A stretch of 41,247 nucleotides of DNA, from positions 1 to 41,247 of IMG/VR virus record IMGVR_UViG_3300020421_001472; one strand, written 5' to 3'. This document shows positions 1 to 5,868 of the stretch, piece after piece; the first letter of the stretch is position 1, and the number at the start of each line of letters is the position of its first letter. Origin of the DNA: a virus. The notes under the pieces were generated by a model that had not been told where the DNA came from, did no database searches, and saw only the letters and a list, made by a program, of their open reading frames with translations. The translations under genes were made by a program, and so were the position numbers.

Positions 1-1
1 G

Positions 2-151
2 GAAGACTTAGAACAGCAAACGTATGACCCATATGAAGGAATGGTGCTAGTCTGTGAAGGAAACTCAAGAGAAAACGTAGACTGTGAGTATATTGATCAG
101 GACGAATTACGCCGACATATTCCAACGTCTATTAGAGGTATAAGACTATGA
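2..151 (+). CDS. 3' end of an unidentified gene (partial)
   Basis: An open frame enters from the left edge and ends at TGA 149-151, giving 49 residues with no start in the window. The tail is hydrophilic and acidic, ending in an Arg/Ile-rich stretch (RRHIPTSIRGIRL). I do not recognise it. The next gene starts inside its stop region (ATG at 148), the tight coupling expected in a compact phage operon. Seen: the uninterrupted frame and overlapping start. Inferred: that it is a real gene. Confidence 0.5.
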   Translation, partial: EDLEQQTYDPYEGMVLVCEGNSRENVDCEYIDQDELRRHIPTSIRGIRL

Positions 152-252
152 TAGAAACGATGAAGGATTTGGCATTTTTATTGATCATCTTTATGTGGCT
201 GGGGGGATTGAATGTCGCTATGTATTATTCTGTAAAGGAGATATTCAGATGA
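148..252 (+). CDS. small single-span membrane peptide (34 aa)
   Basis: This short frame encodes 34 residues with one hydrophobic stretch from about residue 8 to 27 (LAFLLIIFMWLGGLNVAMYY), flanked by Lys/Asp on the left and Lys/Arg on the right, so it is probably a one-pass inner-membrane peptide. An AGAGG sequence precedes the ATG by about nine bases. It overlaps the previous stop and the next start by four bases on each side. No family is recognised. Its role, for example in host takeover or as a membrane modulator, cannot be read from sequence. Confidence 0.5.
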   Translation: MIETMKDLAFLLIIFMWLGGLNVAMYYSVKEIFR

Positions 253-335
253 ACGATTGGGACGCAGAGTTGATTTACCTTGGTTTAATGCTCTTTATGA
301 TATATGAGTTATATTCAAACTACGTTTCGGGGTAG
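249..335 (+). CDS. small hydrophobic peptide (28 aa)
   Basis: This 28-residue frame has a very good ribosome binding site (AAGGAG at about 235-240, eight bases before ATG). Its centre is hydrophobic (LIYLGLMLFMIYELY), so it may lie in or on the membrane. It overlaps the preceding small gene by four bases. The stop lies inside a tandem duplication of GGGGTAGTT (329-346). No homologue is recognised. The Shine-Dalgarno sequence is the main reason to believe it is translated. Confidence 0.5.
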   Translation: MNDWDAELIYLGLMLFMIYELYSNYVSG

Positions 336-490
336 TTGGGGTAGTTCTATACTTGATCTGCCGAGTGGGGAATAGTGGGAAAACGTGGATATCTAAATCC
401 GCAGGCGTGCTGCTCCGAGTCGCTCGCTGCTCTCTCAGCTTACCACACTGGCTCGCAGTTGTCAAGCCCCAAAATAGTTCAAAAAACCCC

Positions 491-519
491 TTGACAAGTG
501 CCACGGAAAGCTGTATAAT
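491..519 (+). promoter_or_regulatory. consensus sigma-70 promoter
   Basis: TTGACA (491-496), a 17-bp spacer and TATAAT (514-519) form a perfect consensus promoter for the host housekeeping RNA polymerase. It reads right toward 646. A second promoter lies 95 bp downstream, so the operon has tandem early promoters. Confidence 0.85.
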
Positions 520-585
520 AGGTATGTCGCCTTTAAGAACAGTTAAGCCATTGATATCTAAGGGAAAGAAAGTTGAAAAAAAGTG

Positions 586-614
586 TTGACATTTGCTCTG
601 GGATGTGTCATAAT
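586..614 (+). promoter_or_regulatory. sigma-70-type promoter of the TTGACATTTGCT family
   Basis: TTGACA (586-591), a 17-bp spacer and CATAAT (609-614). The sequence TTGACATTTGCT and the block TGTCATAATA recur at 3767. The -35 block also recurs at 35114, suggesting a conserved phage early promoter. It drives the genes starting at 646. Confidence 0.8.
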
Positions 615-645
615 ACACCCATACTGAGAAAATGAGAGAATGCTT

Positions 646-957
646 ATGAACCTTGAACCCCTATTTGAAGCCATCGTTGCCGACTTTAATCGTTTTGACC
701 GCAGTGAGGAACGGGTCGCTGAGTTTGCCGACAGTCTCGCAGTTGAGGAAGGTCGGAAATATCTTAAAGTTATCAAGAAGTTAGGCAGCCAGACTATGGT
801 TTGGGGTTTCGTCCAGAAGGAAGATGATAAAAAGTTCCGTGCTGGTGACATCTTGAAGGCTGCTGGGTGGGCCGCTCCTGCTAGGAACAAGGCCCGTGGA
901 AACGTAATTGATGGCGATCTGAGTTGGGTTCGCTGGACTGGGCCGGAGTATCTTTAA
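646..957 (+). CDS. conserved phage protein of unknown function (103 aa)
   Basis: I chose ATG 646 over ATG 640 because GAGAG then sits at a normal Shine-Dalgarno distance. The protein is soluble and mixed-charge: an amphipathic N-terminal half (PLFEAIVADFNRF) and a basic C-terminal part containing AAGWAAPARNKARGN. It is the first gene behind the tandem early promoters at 491 and 586, so it is probably made early in infection. It ends by overlapping the ATG of the next gene by one base (TAATG). No domain is recognised and no function is assigned. Confidence 0.75.
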   Translation: MNLEPLFEAIVADFNRFDRSEERVAEFADSLAVEEGRKYLKVIKKLGSQTMVWGFVQKEDDKKFRAGDILKAAGWAAPARNKARGNVIDGDLSWVRWTGPEYL

Positions 958-1196
958 TGAATAATAGTCAGGGTTCTTTTATTGAGAAGGATGTCAGGGG
1001 TCGCCACTGGTATGAGGCCAATGATGAGTTGGACGATATGACCAATTCGTGGCAGTTCCCCCACAAGTTAATTACTAATGATGGCTTCCGATATGCCAAC
1101 ATTAAGGCAACAGTGGCTGAGATTGCCATAGATGAGGATGAGTATGGCCAACCCGTAGTGGAGAAGTGGCAAATATACAGTCATAAATTTAGTTGA
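957..1196 (+). CDS. hypothetical acidic protein (79 aa)
   Basis: The ATG at 957 shares a base with the preceding stop, and GGAG at 944-947 is a good ribosome binding site. A longer frame from 924 would lie inside the previous gene and is not needed. The product is acidic (IDEDEYGQPVVEKW) with aromatic residues spread along it, and has no membrane segment or signal peptide. It is co-transcribed with 646-957. I do not recognise the family. Confidence 0.7.
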   Translation: MNNSQGSFIEKDVRGRHWYEANDELDDMTNSWQFPHKLITNDGFRYANIKATVAEIAIDEDEYGQPVVEKWQIYSHKFS

Positions 1197-1206
1197 GGTT
1201 TTACCC

Positions 1207-1236
1207 TTGACAGTTGGGGCCAATTGGCCCTATAAT
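1207..1236 (+). promoter_or_regulatory. sigma-70 promoter with a palindromic operator in its spacer
   Basis: TTGACA (1207-1212), an 18-bp spacer and TATAAT (1231-1236). The spacer contains a perfect 14-bp inverted repeat, GGGCCAATTGGCCC, at 1217-1230. A palindrome between -35 and -10 is a classic place for a repressor dimer. The gene it drives encodes a winged-helix protein, so autoregulation is a natural but untested idea. Confidence 0.8.
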
Positions 1237-1253
1237 AGTATCTGATGGGTAAA

Positions 1254-1279
1254 GGTAGGTATGGCCCTTCTCACCTACC
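1254..1279 (+). promoter_or_regulatory. 5' leader hairpin
   Basis: GGTAGGT (1254-1260) pairs with ACCTACC (1273-1279) around a 12-base loop. It begins about ten bases after the expected start of transcription from the 1207 promoter and ends before the ribosome binding site of the gene at 1303. It could stabilise the message or modulate translation. Confidence 0.55.
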
Positions 1280-1302
1280 ATATGTAAATAGGAATGTTAA
1301 AC

Positions 1303-1548
1303 ATGACTAGTAAACGTGAGAAAATCCTCGCCGCTCTACAGGCGGGAGAGGAACTGACCGCAAAGCAGATGACACAGCGCTTCGGCGTAGGTGATGCTGT
1401 GCGTGAAGTAAACCGACTCCGCCACGAGGGTTATGCTATCTATCTGAATAGCTATAAGACTCCTCGCCGAGTCACAAAGAAGTTTCGTCTGGGCACCCCC
1501 ACACGAGCAGTGGTAGCCGCTGGTTATCAGGCCCTGTCCGCCGCCTAA
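1303..1548 (+). CDS. small winged-helix DNA-binding protein (81 aa)
   Basis: The start at ATG 1303 is preferred to ATG 1294 because AGGA at about 1289 is correctly spaced only for 1303. The first 50 residues have winged-helix character: helix REKILAALQAG, helix TAKQMTQRFGV, recognition helix AVREVNRLRHEGY, then a short beta wing. The C-terminal 30 residues are basic and Ala-rich. It is likely a small transcription regulator. Its promoter carries a palindrome that could be its own site. No strong terminator follows, but three hairpins do. The HTH call is from pattern, not from a named family. Confidence 0.75.
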   Translation: MTSKREKILAALQAGEELTAKQMTQRFGVGDAVREVNRLRHEGYAIYLNSYKTPRRVTKKFRLGTPTRAVVAAGYQALSAA

Positions 1549-1572
1549 TCTGGCAGTCGAGTAGACAGGAAG

Positions 1573-1645
1573 ACGGCCCTTGATGGCCGTTCGCCGAGAG
1601 CCGGGCCTATGCTTTTGGGCCTGGCTCTTGGCCCTTACAAGGGCA
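1573..1645 (+). other. cluster of three hairpins downstream of the HTH gene
   Basis: ACGGCC (1573-1578) pairs with GGCCGT (1585-1590). An 11-bp stem joins 1597-1607 (AGAGCCGGGCC) to 1618-1628 with one G-U pair. GCCC pairs with GGGC in the segment that follows (about 1631-1644). There is no T-run, so this is not a standard intrinsic terminator. It may be an RNA stability element, a factor-assisted terminator or a structured RNA. Confidence 0.5.
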
Positions 1646-1722
1646 TCTGGCATCCCCATACATATATGTGTTGAAAGCGTTTTCAGAATTTTTTGCCCAG
1701 AAAATTTTTGCCGGAGGTATTT

Positions 1723-1938
1723 GTGTCACAGAGGGTTCGCATAGTTTTTCACAATTGGAAAGACGAAAAGAAACACTACACGGTAGAGGGCACCATAGTG
1801 CCATACAGTGAGAACCCCGTGTCAGAAAGACTCGTAGTTTTAACAGATGATGATCAGTATATTGACATCATAAAGAACACCATCATAAGCACTACGCAAC
1901 TCACCGAGGCGCATGCTGATGACGAGGATAAGTCCTAG
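1723..1938 (+). CDS. hypothetical protein (71 aa), GTG start
   Basis: GTG at 1723 is chosen because GGAGG (1712-1716) lies six bases upstream. The ATG-like start at 1693 is unsupported. The product begins SQRVRIVFHNWKDEKKHYTVEGTI, looks like a small beta-rich soluble domain, and ends in an acidic tail (ADDEDKS). There is no membrane segment. I do not recognise it. It lies between the hairpin cluster and the tRNA region. Confidence 0.65.
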   Translation: MSQRVRIVFHNWKDEKKHYTVEGTIVPYSENPVSERLVVLTDDDQYIDIIKNTIISTTQLTEAHADDEDKS

Positions 1939-1984
1939 TGTAGATGGGGTGGGAGTCCTACCACCTAAAATAAAAAGGAACGTA

Positions 1985-2074
1985 ATGGATTCTGTGTGGC
2001 CAGATGAAGTTATTACATATAAAGCAACGTCACCACTAAGTCCTCGCCCGTTGGGATCGCTTAGTGACACATAA
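1985..2074 (+). CDS. possible micro-gene (29 aa)
   Basis: A 29-codon frame starts at ATG 1985 behind AAGGA. The peptide is Pro/Ser-rich in its second half (SPLSPRPLGSLSD) and begins MDSVWPDEV. The ribosome binding site is good but there is no other support, so the call is tentative. It sits between the gene ending at 1938 and the tRNA at 2123. Confidence 0.4.
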   Translation: MDSVWPDEVITYKATSPLSPRPLGSLSDT

Positions 2075-2122
2075 GGAGATATGGGGAGCTGACGAGTGAA
2101 ACCTAGACGGGCAACAATTTTT

Positions 2123-2196
2123 GCGGGTATAGTATAGTGGTATTACAGAAGGTTTCCAACCTTATGATGGGAGTTCGATTCTCTCTACCCGCTCCA
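2123..2196 (+). tRNA. tRNA-Gly (anticodon UCC)
   Basis: The acceptor stem GCGGGTA (2123-2129) pairs fully with TACCCGC (2186-2192). The discriminator is T, and CCA is encoded at 2194-2196. The anticodon loop TTTCCAA gives UCC, reading GGA/GGG glycine codons. The T arm is GGGAG-TTCGATT-CTCTC with one G-U pair. The anticodon stem has one weak closing position. The encoded CCA and close likeness to bacterial tRNA-Gly(UCC) make this a functional phage tRNA, probably supplementing a rare host isoacceptor. Confidence 0.95.
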
Positions 2197-2213
2197 CCTA
2201 TCTGGAGAATGAT

Positions 2214-2522
2214 GTGACTGAGGAAGAAAAAGAACGTTTTGCCTTAGAGGAGATTCAGAATAGCAAAAGAATCTTCAAGTCTGCTACTCCCAAATATACA
2301 CTTGATTGGTATGTTAAGTGGTTGGCATCTATTATCATTCTCGTATCACTGGCAATGCGTTCAGCAGGGCCTGAGTATCGTATCTATGATCTAGCATTCG
2401 GTGTGGTTGGTATTGCACTGTGGTTGTGGGTGTCTATGTTATGGAAGGATAGGGCATTGATTCTTCTAAATGGTGTTTCACTGTTTATGTTAATGACCGC
2501 TCTTTTCAAAGATGTGTTATGA
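2214..2522 (+). CDS. integral membrane protein (102 aa)
   Basis: The start is GTG 2214 with GGAG about eight bases upstream. After a charged N-terminus (TEEEKERFALEEIQ) there are about three hydrophobic helices: WLASIIILVSLAM, LAFGVVGIALWLWVSMLW and ILLNGVSLFMLMTALF. It is probably an inner-membrane protein. It overlaps the next gene (2519) by four bases. No motif identifies a function. A holin or superinfection-exclusion role would be guesswork. Confidence 0.7.
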   Translation: MTEEEKERFALEEIQNSKRIFKSATPKYTLDWYVKWLASIIILVSLAMRSAGPEYRIYDLAFGVVGIALWLWVSMLWKDRALILLNGVSLFMLMTALFKDVL

Positions 2523-3661
2523 AGAATGTTGTAATTAAATCTGGACATGGAGCATTGTTTGCAGGGAATATGAAAGGTCACACACATTATGAACAGACTG
2601 AAAGAGACTTACTTCAAGGGGATATCGCTAGCGGTAGTCTGAAGAATAAGGATGTCACCTTTTACAATGTGGGTGAGTGTGAGTTGTCATGGAATACAGA
2701 CTACTATGAGCTCGGTAAACAGGTGAAGTCTTGGACTGAGATCAATGGTATGGTCTCTGAACATGCGCCCATCTTCGATCCCAATACACCCGTTCCAGAG
2801 AGACCCTATAATGCCGCTGAGAGATTCATCCCCAAACTGGACAATGTGAAAATCATTTCCTACCCGTGGATATGGCTTCTGGATCAAATCACTACTCATG
2901 CAGGGGTTCTTCGATACCCTTCGCCTGGCATCAAACAAAACCTTGCGGTATTTCAAGATGTAAAAGAAAATGAAAGACCCTTCGGGGATGATGGATTTGG
3001 CAGACATATTAAAAGTCCTACTCGTTTGTTTACTACCATGATCCGCAGACCAAAACCCCACCGTGAGATGATGTGGGATTTATTGAACAATGCTGGATTG
3101 ATCGGTTTAGAACCCTACGGGGCCGACAGCGTTTGCACTAACGTGAACGTAAAGGGTTACCAAATAGATATGCCATATGAGGATATCGTTTGGACAAAGG
3201 ATCAGCATACTTTCCCGAAATGGTATTTTGATTGTGCCATAGACGTTGTGACCGAATCAGTAACGGACAATCTATTCTATACCGAAAAAACTTGGAAACC
3301 TTTACTGGGCATGAGAATACCTTTGTATCTGTCAGGTAAGGCGCACTATACGAAACTGACCGAGATGGGATTCATGTTTCCCGATTGGTTGCAGTGGGAT
3401 ACGTTTGATTACATGGATACCGATTACCAGCGATGTAAACGAATCGTGGAGATACTGGTCGAACTCAAGAATCAGGATTGGAAGGTGCTCTTTAATGAGT
3501 GCTGGAGCACCAGAGTCCACAATCAGGCTCTCTGTCTGAGGTTGGTGATGGACGGATCAATACCCCCGATACCAGAAGAAGTGGCCTCAGAAGAATATGT
3601 GGCGGTCTATGAAGTGGCGAAAGAAACTGCCGAAAAGTGTTGGAATCGTCTAAAGCATTGA
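2519..3661 (+). CDS. glycosyltransferase-like protein (380 aa)
   Basis: The C-terminal part, about residues 240-330, carries the pattern VVTES...FYTEKTWKPLLGMRIPLYLSG followed by LTEMGFMFPDW. This is also found in the proteins at 27489 and 29177. The arrangement of E, EK, KP and a late Gly resembles the nucleotide-sugar-binding half of GT-B enzymes of the fucosyltransferase/exostosin type, so a sugar transfer role is inferred. The N-terminal half is not recognised. No signal peptide is present. It lies just after the tRNA, far from the main sugar island, and may modify a different target. Confidence 0.5.
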   Translation: MKNVVIKSGHGALFAGNMKGHTHYEQTERDLLQGDIASGSLKNKDVTFYNVGECELSWNTDYYELGKQVKSWTEINGMVSEHAPIFDPNTPVPERPYNAAERFIPKLDNVKIISYPWIWLLDQITTHAGVLRYPSPGIKQNLAVFQDVKENERPFGDDGFGRHIKSPTRLFTTMIRRPKPHREMMWDLLNNAGLIGLEPYGADSVCTNVNVKGYQIDMPYEDIVWTKDQHTFPKWYFDCAIDVVTESVTDNLFYTEKTWKPLLGMRIPLYLSGKAHYTKLTEMGFMFPDWLQWDTFDYMDTDYQRCKRIVEILVELKNQDWKVLFNECWSTRVHNQALCLRLVMDGSIPPIPEEVASEEYVAVYEVAKETAEKCWNRLKH

Positions 3662-3766
3662 TTTATAAGGGAATTTAAATATCGTTACAAATCAATGGCT
3701 TACAATTTTTTTCAATTTTTTTCGCTTTATCCTTATTTTTCAATGACTTACGATGGCGGATTTTTG

Positions 3767-3795
3767 TTGACATTTGCTTCAACAGCTGTCATAAT
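3767..3795 (+). promoter_or_regulatory. sigma-70-type promoter of the TTGACATTTGCT family
   Basis: TTGACA (3767-3772), a 17-bp spacer and CATAAT (3790-3795). It is nearly the twin of the promoter at 586, sharing TTGACATTTGCT and TGTCATAATA. It drives the operon beginning at 3829. The preceding 100 bp is T-rich without a clear hairpin. Confidence 0.8.
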
Positions 3796-3828
3796 AGTCT
3801 TGTAAATTAATGAGAGAGGAAAAAAAAC

Positions 3829-4215
3829 ATGGCTTACGTTTCACAATCACTGAAAAAAGAACTTGCTCCTGCTATCAAGGCGGTCTTGAAAAAATACAAG
3901 ATGAAAGGTTCTATCGCTGTCGATAATCATTCGACTTTGGTAGTCAATCTGAAGTCTGGTGCTATCGACTTCCAAAAAGACTTTCAAAACGAGTGTTCTA
4001 CCACTGGTAAGTATCACTATCAGGTCAACCCGTATTGGTTCCAAGATCATTACAAGGGTGCTGCAAAGGCTTTTCTGACTGAGTTGCTTGCTGCGATGAA
4101 ACCCGCTGACAAGTGGTTCGATAATTCTGATCCGATGACGGATTACTTTCACACTGCCTACTATGTTGATGTCAACATTGGTAAGTGGAACCAAGAATAT
4201 GAGGTGGCTGCTTAA
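3829..4215 (+). CDS. hypothetical early protein (128 aa)
   Basis: The ATG follows GAGAGAGGA at good spacing and is the first start after the 3767 promoter, so early expression is expected. The N-terminus (SQSLKKELAPAIKAVLKKY) is a basic amphipathic helix. A beta-rich segment follows (SIAVDNHSTLVVNLKSGAIDF), then aromatic-rich helices. There is no membrane segment. The layout recalls small accessory domains on mobile elements and phages, but I cannot name the family. It ends by overlapping the next start (TAATG). Confidence 0.75.
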   Translation: MAYVSQSLKKELAPAIKAVLKKYKMKGSIAVDNHSTLVVNLKSGAIDFQKDFQNECSTTGKYHYQVNPYWFQDHYKGAAKAFLTELLAAMKPADKWFDNSDPMTDYFHTAYYVDVNIGKWNQEYEVAA

Positions 4216-4412
4216 TGATTAGGTTTGTTATTGGTTTGTTTATCCTTCTCGGTGCTGTTGGCCGAGAAGATTTTTACGTTGAGTGTGTTCAGGCTGCCGA
4301 CTGTGTGGCTGATGCTCCTAACTTCGCTGTTAGTTTGATGCTCGCTGTGCTTGGTCTCGCCTTTATGGCGTGGGCCTTGCCTGATATAAACTCGCAATTT
4401 GAGGAGGAATAA
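4215..4412 (+). CDS. small two-span membrane protein (65 aa)
   Basis: There are two hydrophobic helices, FVIGLFILLGAVG (residues 3-16) and SLMLAVLGLAFMAWAL (about 41-56). They are separated by a loop with two Cys (VECVQAADCVADAP) that could form a disulfide if periplasmic. The tail is acidic. It starts on the last base of the previous stop. Function is unknown. Confidence 0.65.
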   Translation: MIRFVIGLFILLGAVGREDFYVECVQAADCVADAPNFAVSLMLAVLGLAFMAWALPDINSQFEEE

Positions 4413-4418
4413 GTATAT

Positions 4419-4706
4419 ATGAGTAGACCCGATATGATATGGTGGGATTCAGAATCCAACCTTGGCAAAGGATGGAAATCAGAGTATGCCTCTGAGGAAC
4501 AGAACCTTGGGCCAGAAAACAAAATGCCTTTACCCTGTGAGGGATGTGATCAAGCTGATTACTGTCTCACTAACTCCACTGACTGTCAGGCCTTTCGTGA
4601 GTGGACGGACAAGGGATACTACGGTGTCTTTGCCAAAGATGGTAAGTTCACGGGTATCGACAAAAAAGGTCGTAACTTAGTTGGCTTTCGGTTGAAGGCC
4701 ATATAG
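4419..4706 (+). CDS. small Cys-motif protein, possibly zinc-binding (95 aa)
   Basis: The middle of the protein has four Cys in the order PCEGCDQADYC...TDCQAFREW, a spacing that could hold a zinc ion. The rest is hydrophilic with many Trp/Tyr. AGGAGG lies upstream at about 4400, slightly far from ATG. It is the third gene of the operon from 3767. I recognise the C-x2-C...C...C-x-A-F-R-x-W pattern as one seen in phage small proteins but cannot give it a role. Confidence 0.65.
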   Translation: MSRPDMIWWDSESNLGKGWKSEYASEEQNLGPENKMPLPCEGCDQADYCLTNSTDCQAFREWTDKGYYGVFAKDGKFTGIDKKGRNLVGFRLKAI

Positions 4707-4715
4707 GAGGGCGCC

Positions 4716-5066
4716 ATGAAAGGTTTCCTTTTGAGAAGTAAATTTGGTAGATGGTTTTTCTTTTGGTTTGTCATCTTCCTGTTCATCTTCAGTAGTTTCC
4801 CAGCGGCTGCATTAGGCAAACGTGAGGAAGGTGTTTTGCTCGGTATCGGTGGTCTGTTGTTACTAGACGCTGTTACTGAGAATAACAGAACTGGAGTGTA
4901 TCGGGGCGAGACAGTTCCCACTAACAGATTCCCAAGATTCCGATGCAGTGGTGATGCGATTACCTGTTCCTATGCGAAAGGTGTCTATGACCGTGAGAAG
5001 GAAGAATGGTATAATGAACAGTATCGGGCTTACCGATGCGGGCGATACGGAGAATGTGATGAGTAA
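4716..5066 (+). CDS. secreted or membrane-anchored small protein (116 aa)
   Basis: A GGAGG ribosome binding site is five bases before ATG. Basic residues are followed by a long hydrophobic helix (WFFFWFVIFLFIFSSFPAAA), a signal peptide or anchor with a possible cleavage after AAA. A second Gly/Leu-rich stretch follows (GVLLGIGGLLLLDAV). The C-terminal part has four Cys in RFRCSGDAITCS and RCGRYGECDE, consistent with disulfides outside the cytoplasm. It overlaps the next gene by eight bases. It is not recognised. Confidence 0.7.
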   Translation: MKGFLLRSKFGRWFFFWFVIFLFIFSSFPAAALGKREEGVLLGIGGLLLLDAVTENNRTGVYRGETVPTNRFPRFRCSGDAITCSYAKGVYDREKEEWYNEQYRAYRCGRYGECDE

Positions 5067-5259
5067 GATGGGACAGTTTGTTATGGAGTGCCAGCAGATT
5101 GCAATGCAGTCTGAGTCCGTGGCAGAAGTGAAGGCGGAGTGCAAAAAGAGTTTCGCCGATAGGGGTCTTGTCGAGTATGCCACCGATACAGCAGTAAAGT
5201 ATTACGGGCAACTTGACGGTGACCCATCTGGATCAATCTACGAGGACATACCATTTTGA
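5059..5259 (+). CDS. hypothetical protein (66 aa)
   Basis: The start is ATG 5059 because GGAG (5049-5052) is well placed for it. A longer frame from 4948 would lie inside the previous gene. The product is a small, mostly helical soluble protein (QQIAMQSESVAEVKAECKKSF) with an acidic end. The stop overlaps the TTG start of the next gene. No family is recognised. Confidence 0.6.
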   Translation: MSKMGQFVMECQQIAMQSESVAEVKAECKKSFADRGLVEYATDTAVKYYGQLDGDPSGSIYEDIPF

Positions 5260-5747
5260 GTATTTCTATCGCCACCAAAGGTGGCAACAAATTTCAAAAG
5301 CATATAGTGACCCAGACTGCCAATTGGTGTCTGGGCCAACTTATGCCACGAATCAAAAAAATCTATATTGATATTCACCTACGCAACATCAAAGAAGCTG
5401 ATGGGTATTGTTCATGCGATTCGGTTGATGATGAAGATTTTGTGGGGCGTTCCCCAAGATCATTCACGTTGGAGATTGATAAATCTCTGTCTCTCACTGA
5501 GATGGTATCCACTACCATACACGAAATGGTTCATGTGAAACAATATGCGTTCTGTGAACTTAGAGATGTCAGTGCCAAGGCGAACGGTTGGAAGTCTCAA
5601 CTTGTTCCTTGCGAGGTGAAGTATGAAGACCAGCCGTGGGAGAAAGAGGCATATCGACTACAGGAAAAACTGTTGATGAAGTGTCTTGCTGAGGCAGTCT
5701 TTCAAACTGATGTTGACAAAAACGGATTCGCCCACACTCGTGTATAA
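5256..5747 (+). CDS. zinc metalloprotease-like protein with HExxH (163 aa)
   Basis: TTG 5256 is the likely start, with GAGGA nine bases upstream. A central helix TTIHEMVHVKQY holds the HExxH zinc and catalytic motif, and a second acidic helix follows (PWEKEAYRLQEKL), a candidate third ligand region. Four Cys (YCSCD, FCEL, PCEV) may add a structural site. The layout is like SprT/minimal gluzincin-type peptidases common in phages. The substrate is unknown. It is the last gene before a new promoter. Confidence 0.65.
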   Translation: MSISIATKGGNKFQKHIVTQTANWCLGQLMPRIKKIYIDIHLRNIKEADGYCSCDSVDDEDFVGRSPRSFTLEIDKSLSLTEMVSTTIHEMVHVKQYAFCELRDVSAKANGWKSQLVPCEVKYEDQPWEKEAYRLQEKLLMKCLAEAVFQTDVDKNGFAHTRV

Positions 5748-5753
5748 AACCCC

Positions 5754-5782
5754 TTGACAACTCCCTAGTTTTTTAGTATTAT
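5754..5782 (+). promoter_or_regulatory. sigma-70 promoter
   Basis: TTGACA (5754-5759), a 17-bp spacer and TATTAT (5777-5782). The expected start of transcription is near 5789, exactly at the foot of the leader hairpin that follows. Confidence 0.8.
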
Positions 5783-5789
5783 AAGTAGT

Positions 5790-5857
5790 ATTGTGATGAA
5801 GCAACTTAACGTTGCCTCTCTCACAATTAAACTTAATTAAACTTACCTTAACGGTAA
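5790..5857 (+). promoter_or_regulatory. structured 5' leader with two hairpins
   Basis: An outer stem ATTGTGA (5790-5796) / TCACAAT (5821-5827) encloses an inner stem GCAAC (5801-5805) / GTTGC (5811-5815). A second hairpin, TTACC (5843-5847) / GGTAA (5853-5857), abuts the AAGGAG ribosome binding site. Both terminal loops are TTAAC. The RNA would begin with a stem-loop and control access to the start at 5869. Confidence 0.55.
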
Positions 5858-5868
5858 AGGAGACTATT

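Larger units (their letters stand above)
336..645 (+). other. 310-bp gene-poor leader region with two promoters
   Basis: I see no convincing gene here. The left part (336-480) is locally GC-rich and holds a hairpin (GTGGAT/ATCCGC near 388-405) and a repeated GCTGCTC. The right part holds two strong sigma-70-like promoters, annotated separately. A frame from TTG 353 has no ribosome binding site and runs straight through both promoters. A 21-codon frame from ATG 524 also lacks a clear ribosome binding site. Confidence 0.5.

Noticed and set aside
353-589. 78-codon plus-strand frame beginning at TTG
   Set aside because: No ribosome binding site, it covers two strong promoters, and its composition is unlike a phage protein.
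295-618. 107-codon minus-strand frame over the same region
   Set aside because: It runs antisense through both promoters and the neighbouring genes, with no ribosome binding site or recognisable motif.
2687-3061. 124-codon minus-strand frame
   Set aside because: It is antisense inside the glycosyltransferase-like gene, with no start signal and no motif.
3691-3840. Triple occurrence of ATGRCTTAC before and at the 3829 start
   Set aside because: The matches are nine bases in a T-rich gap and only the last has a ribosome binding site; chance is the simpler explanation.
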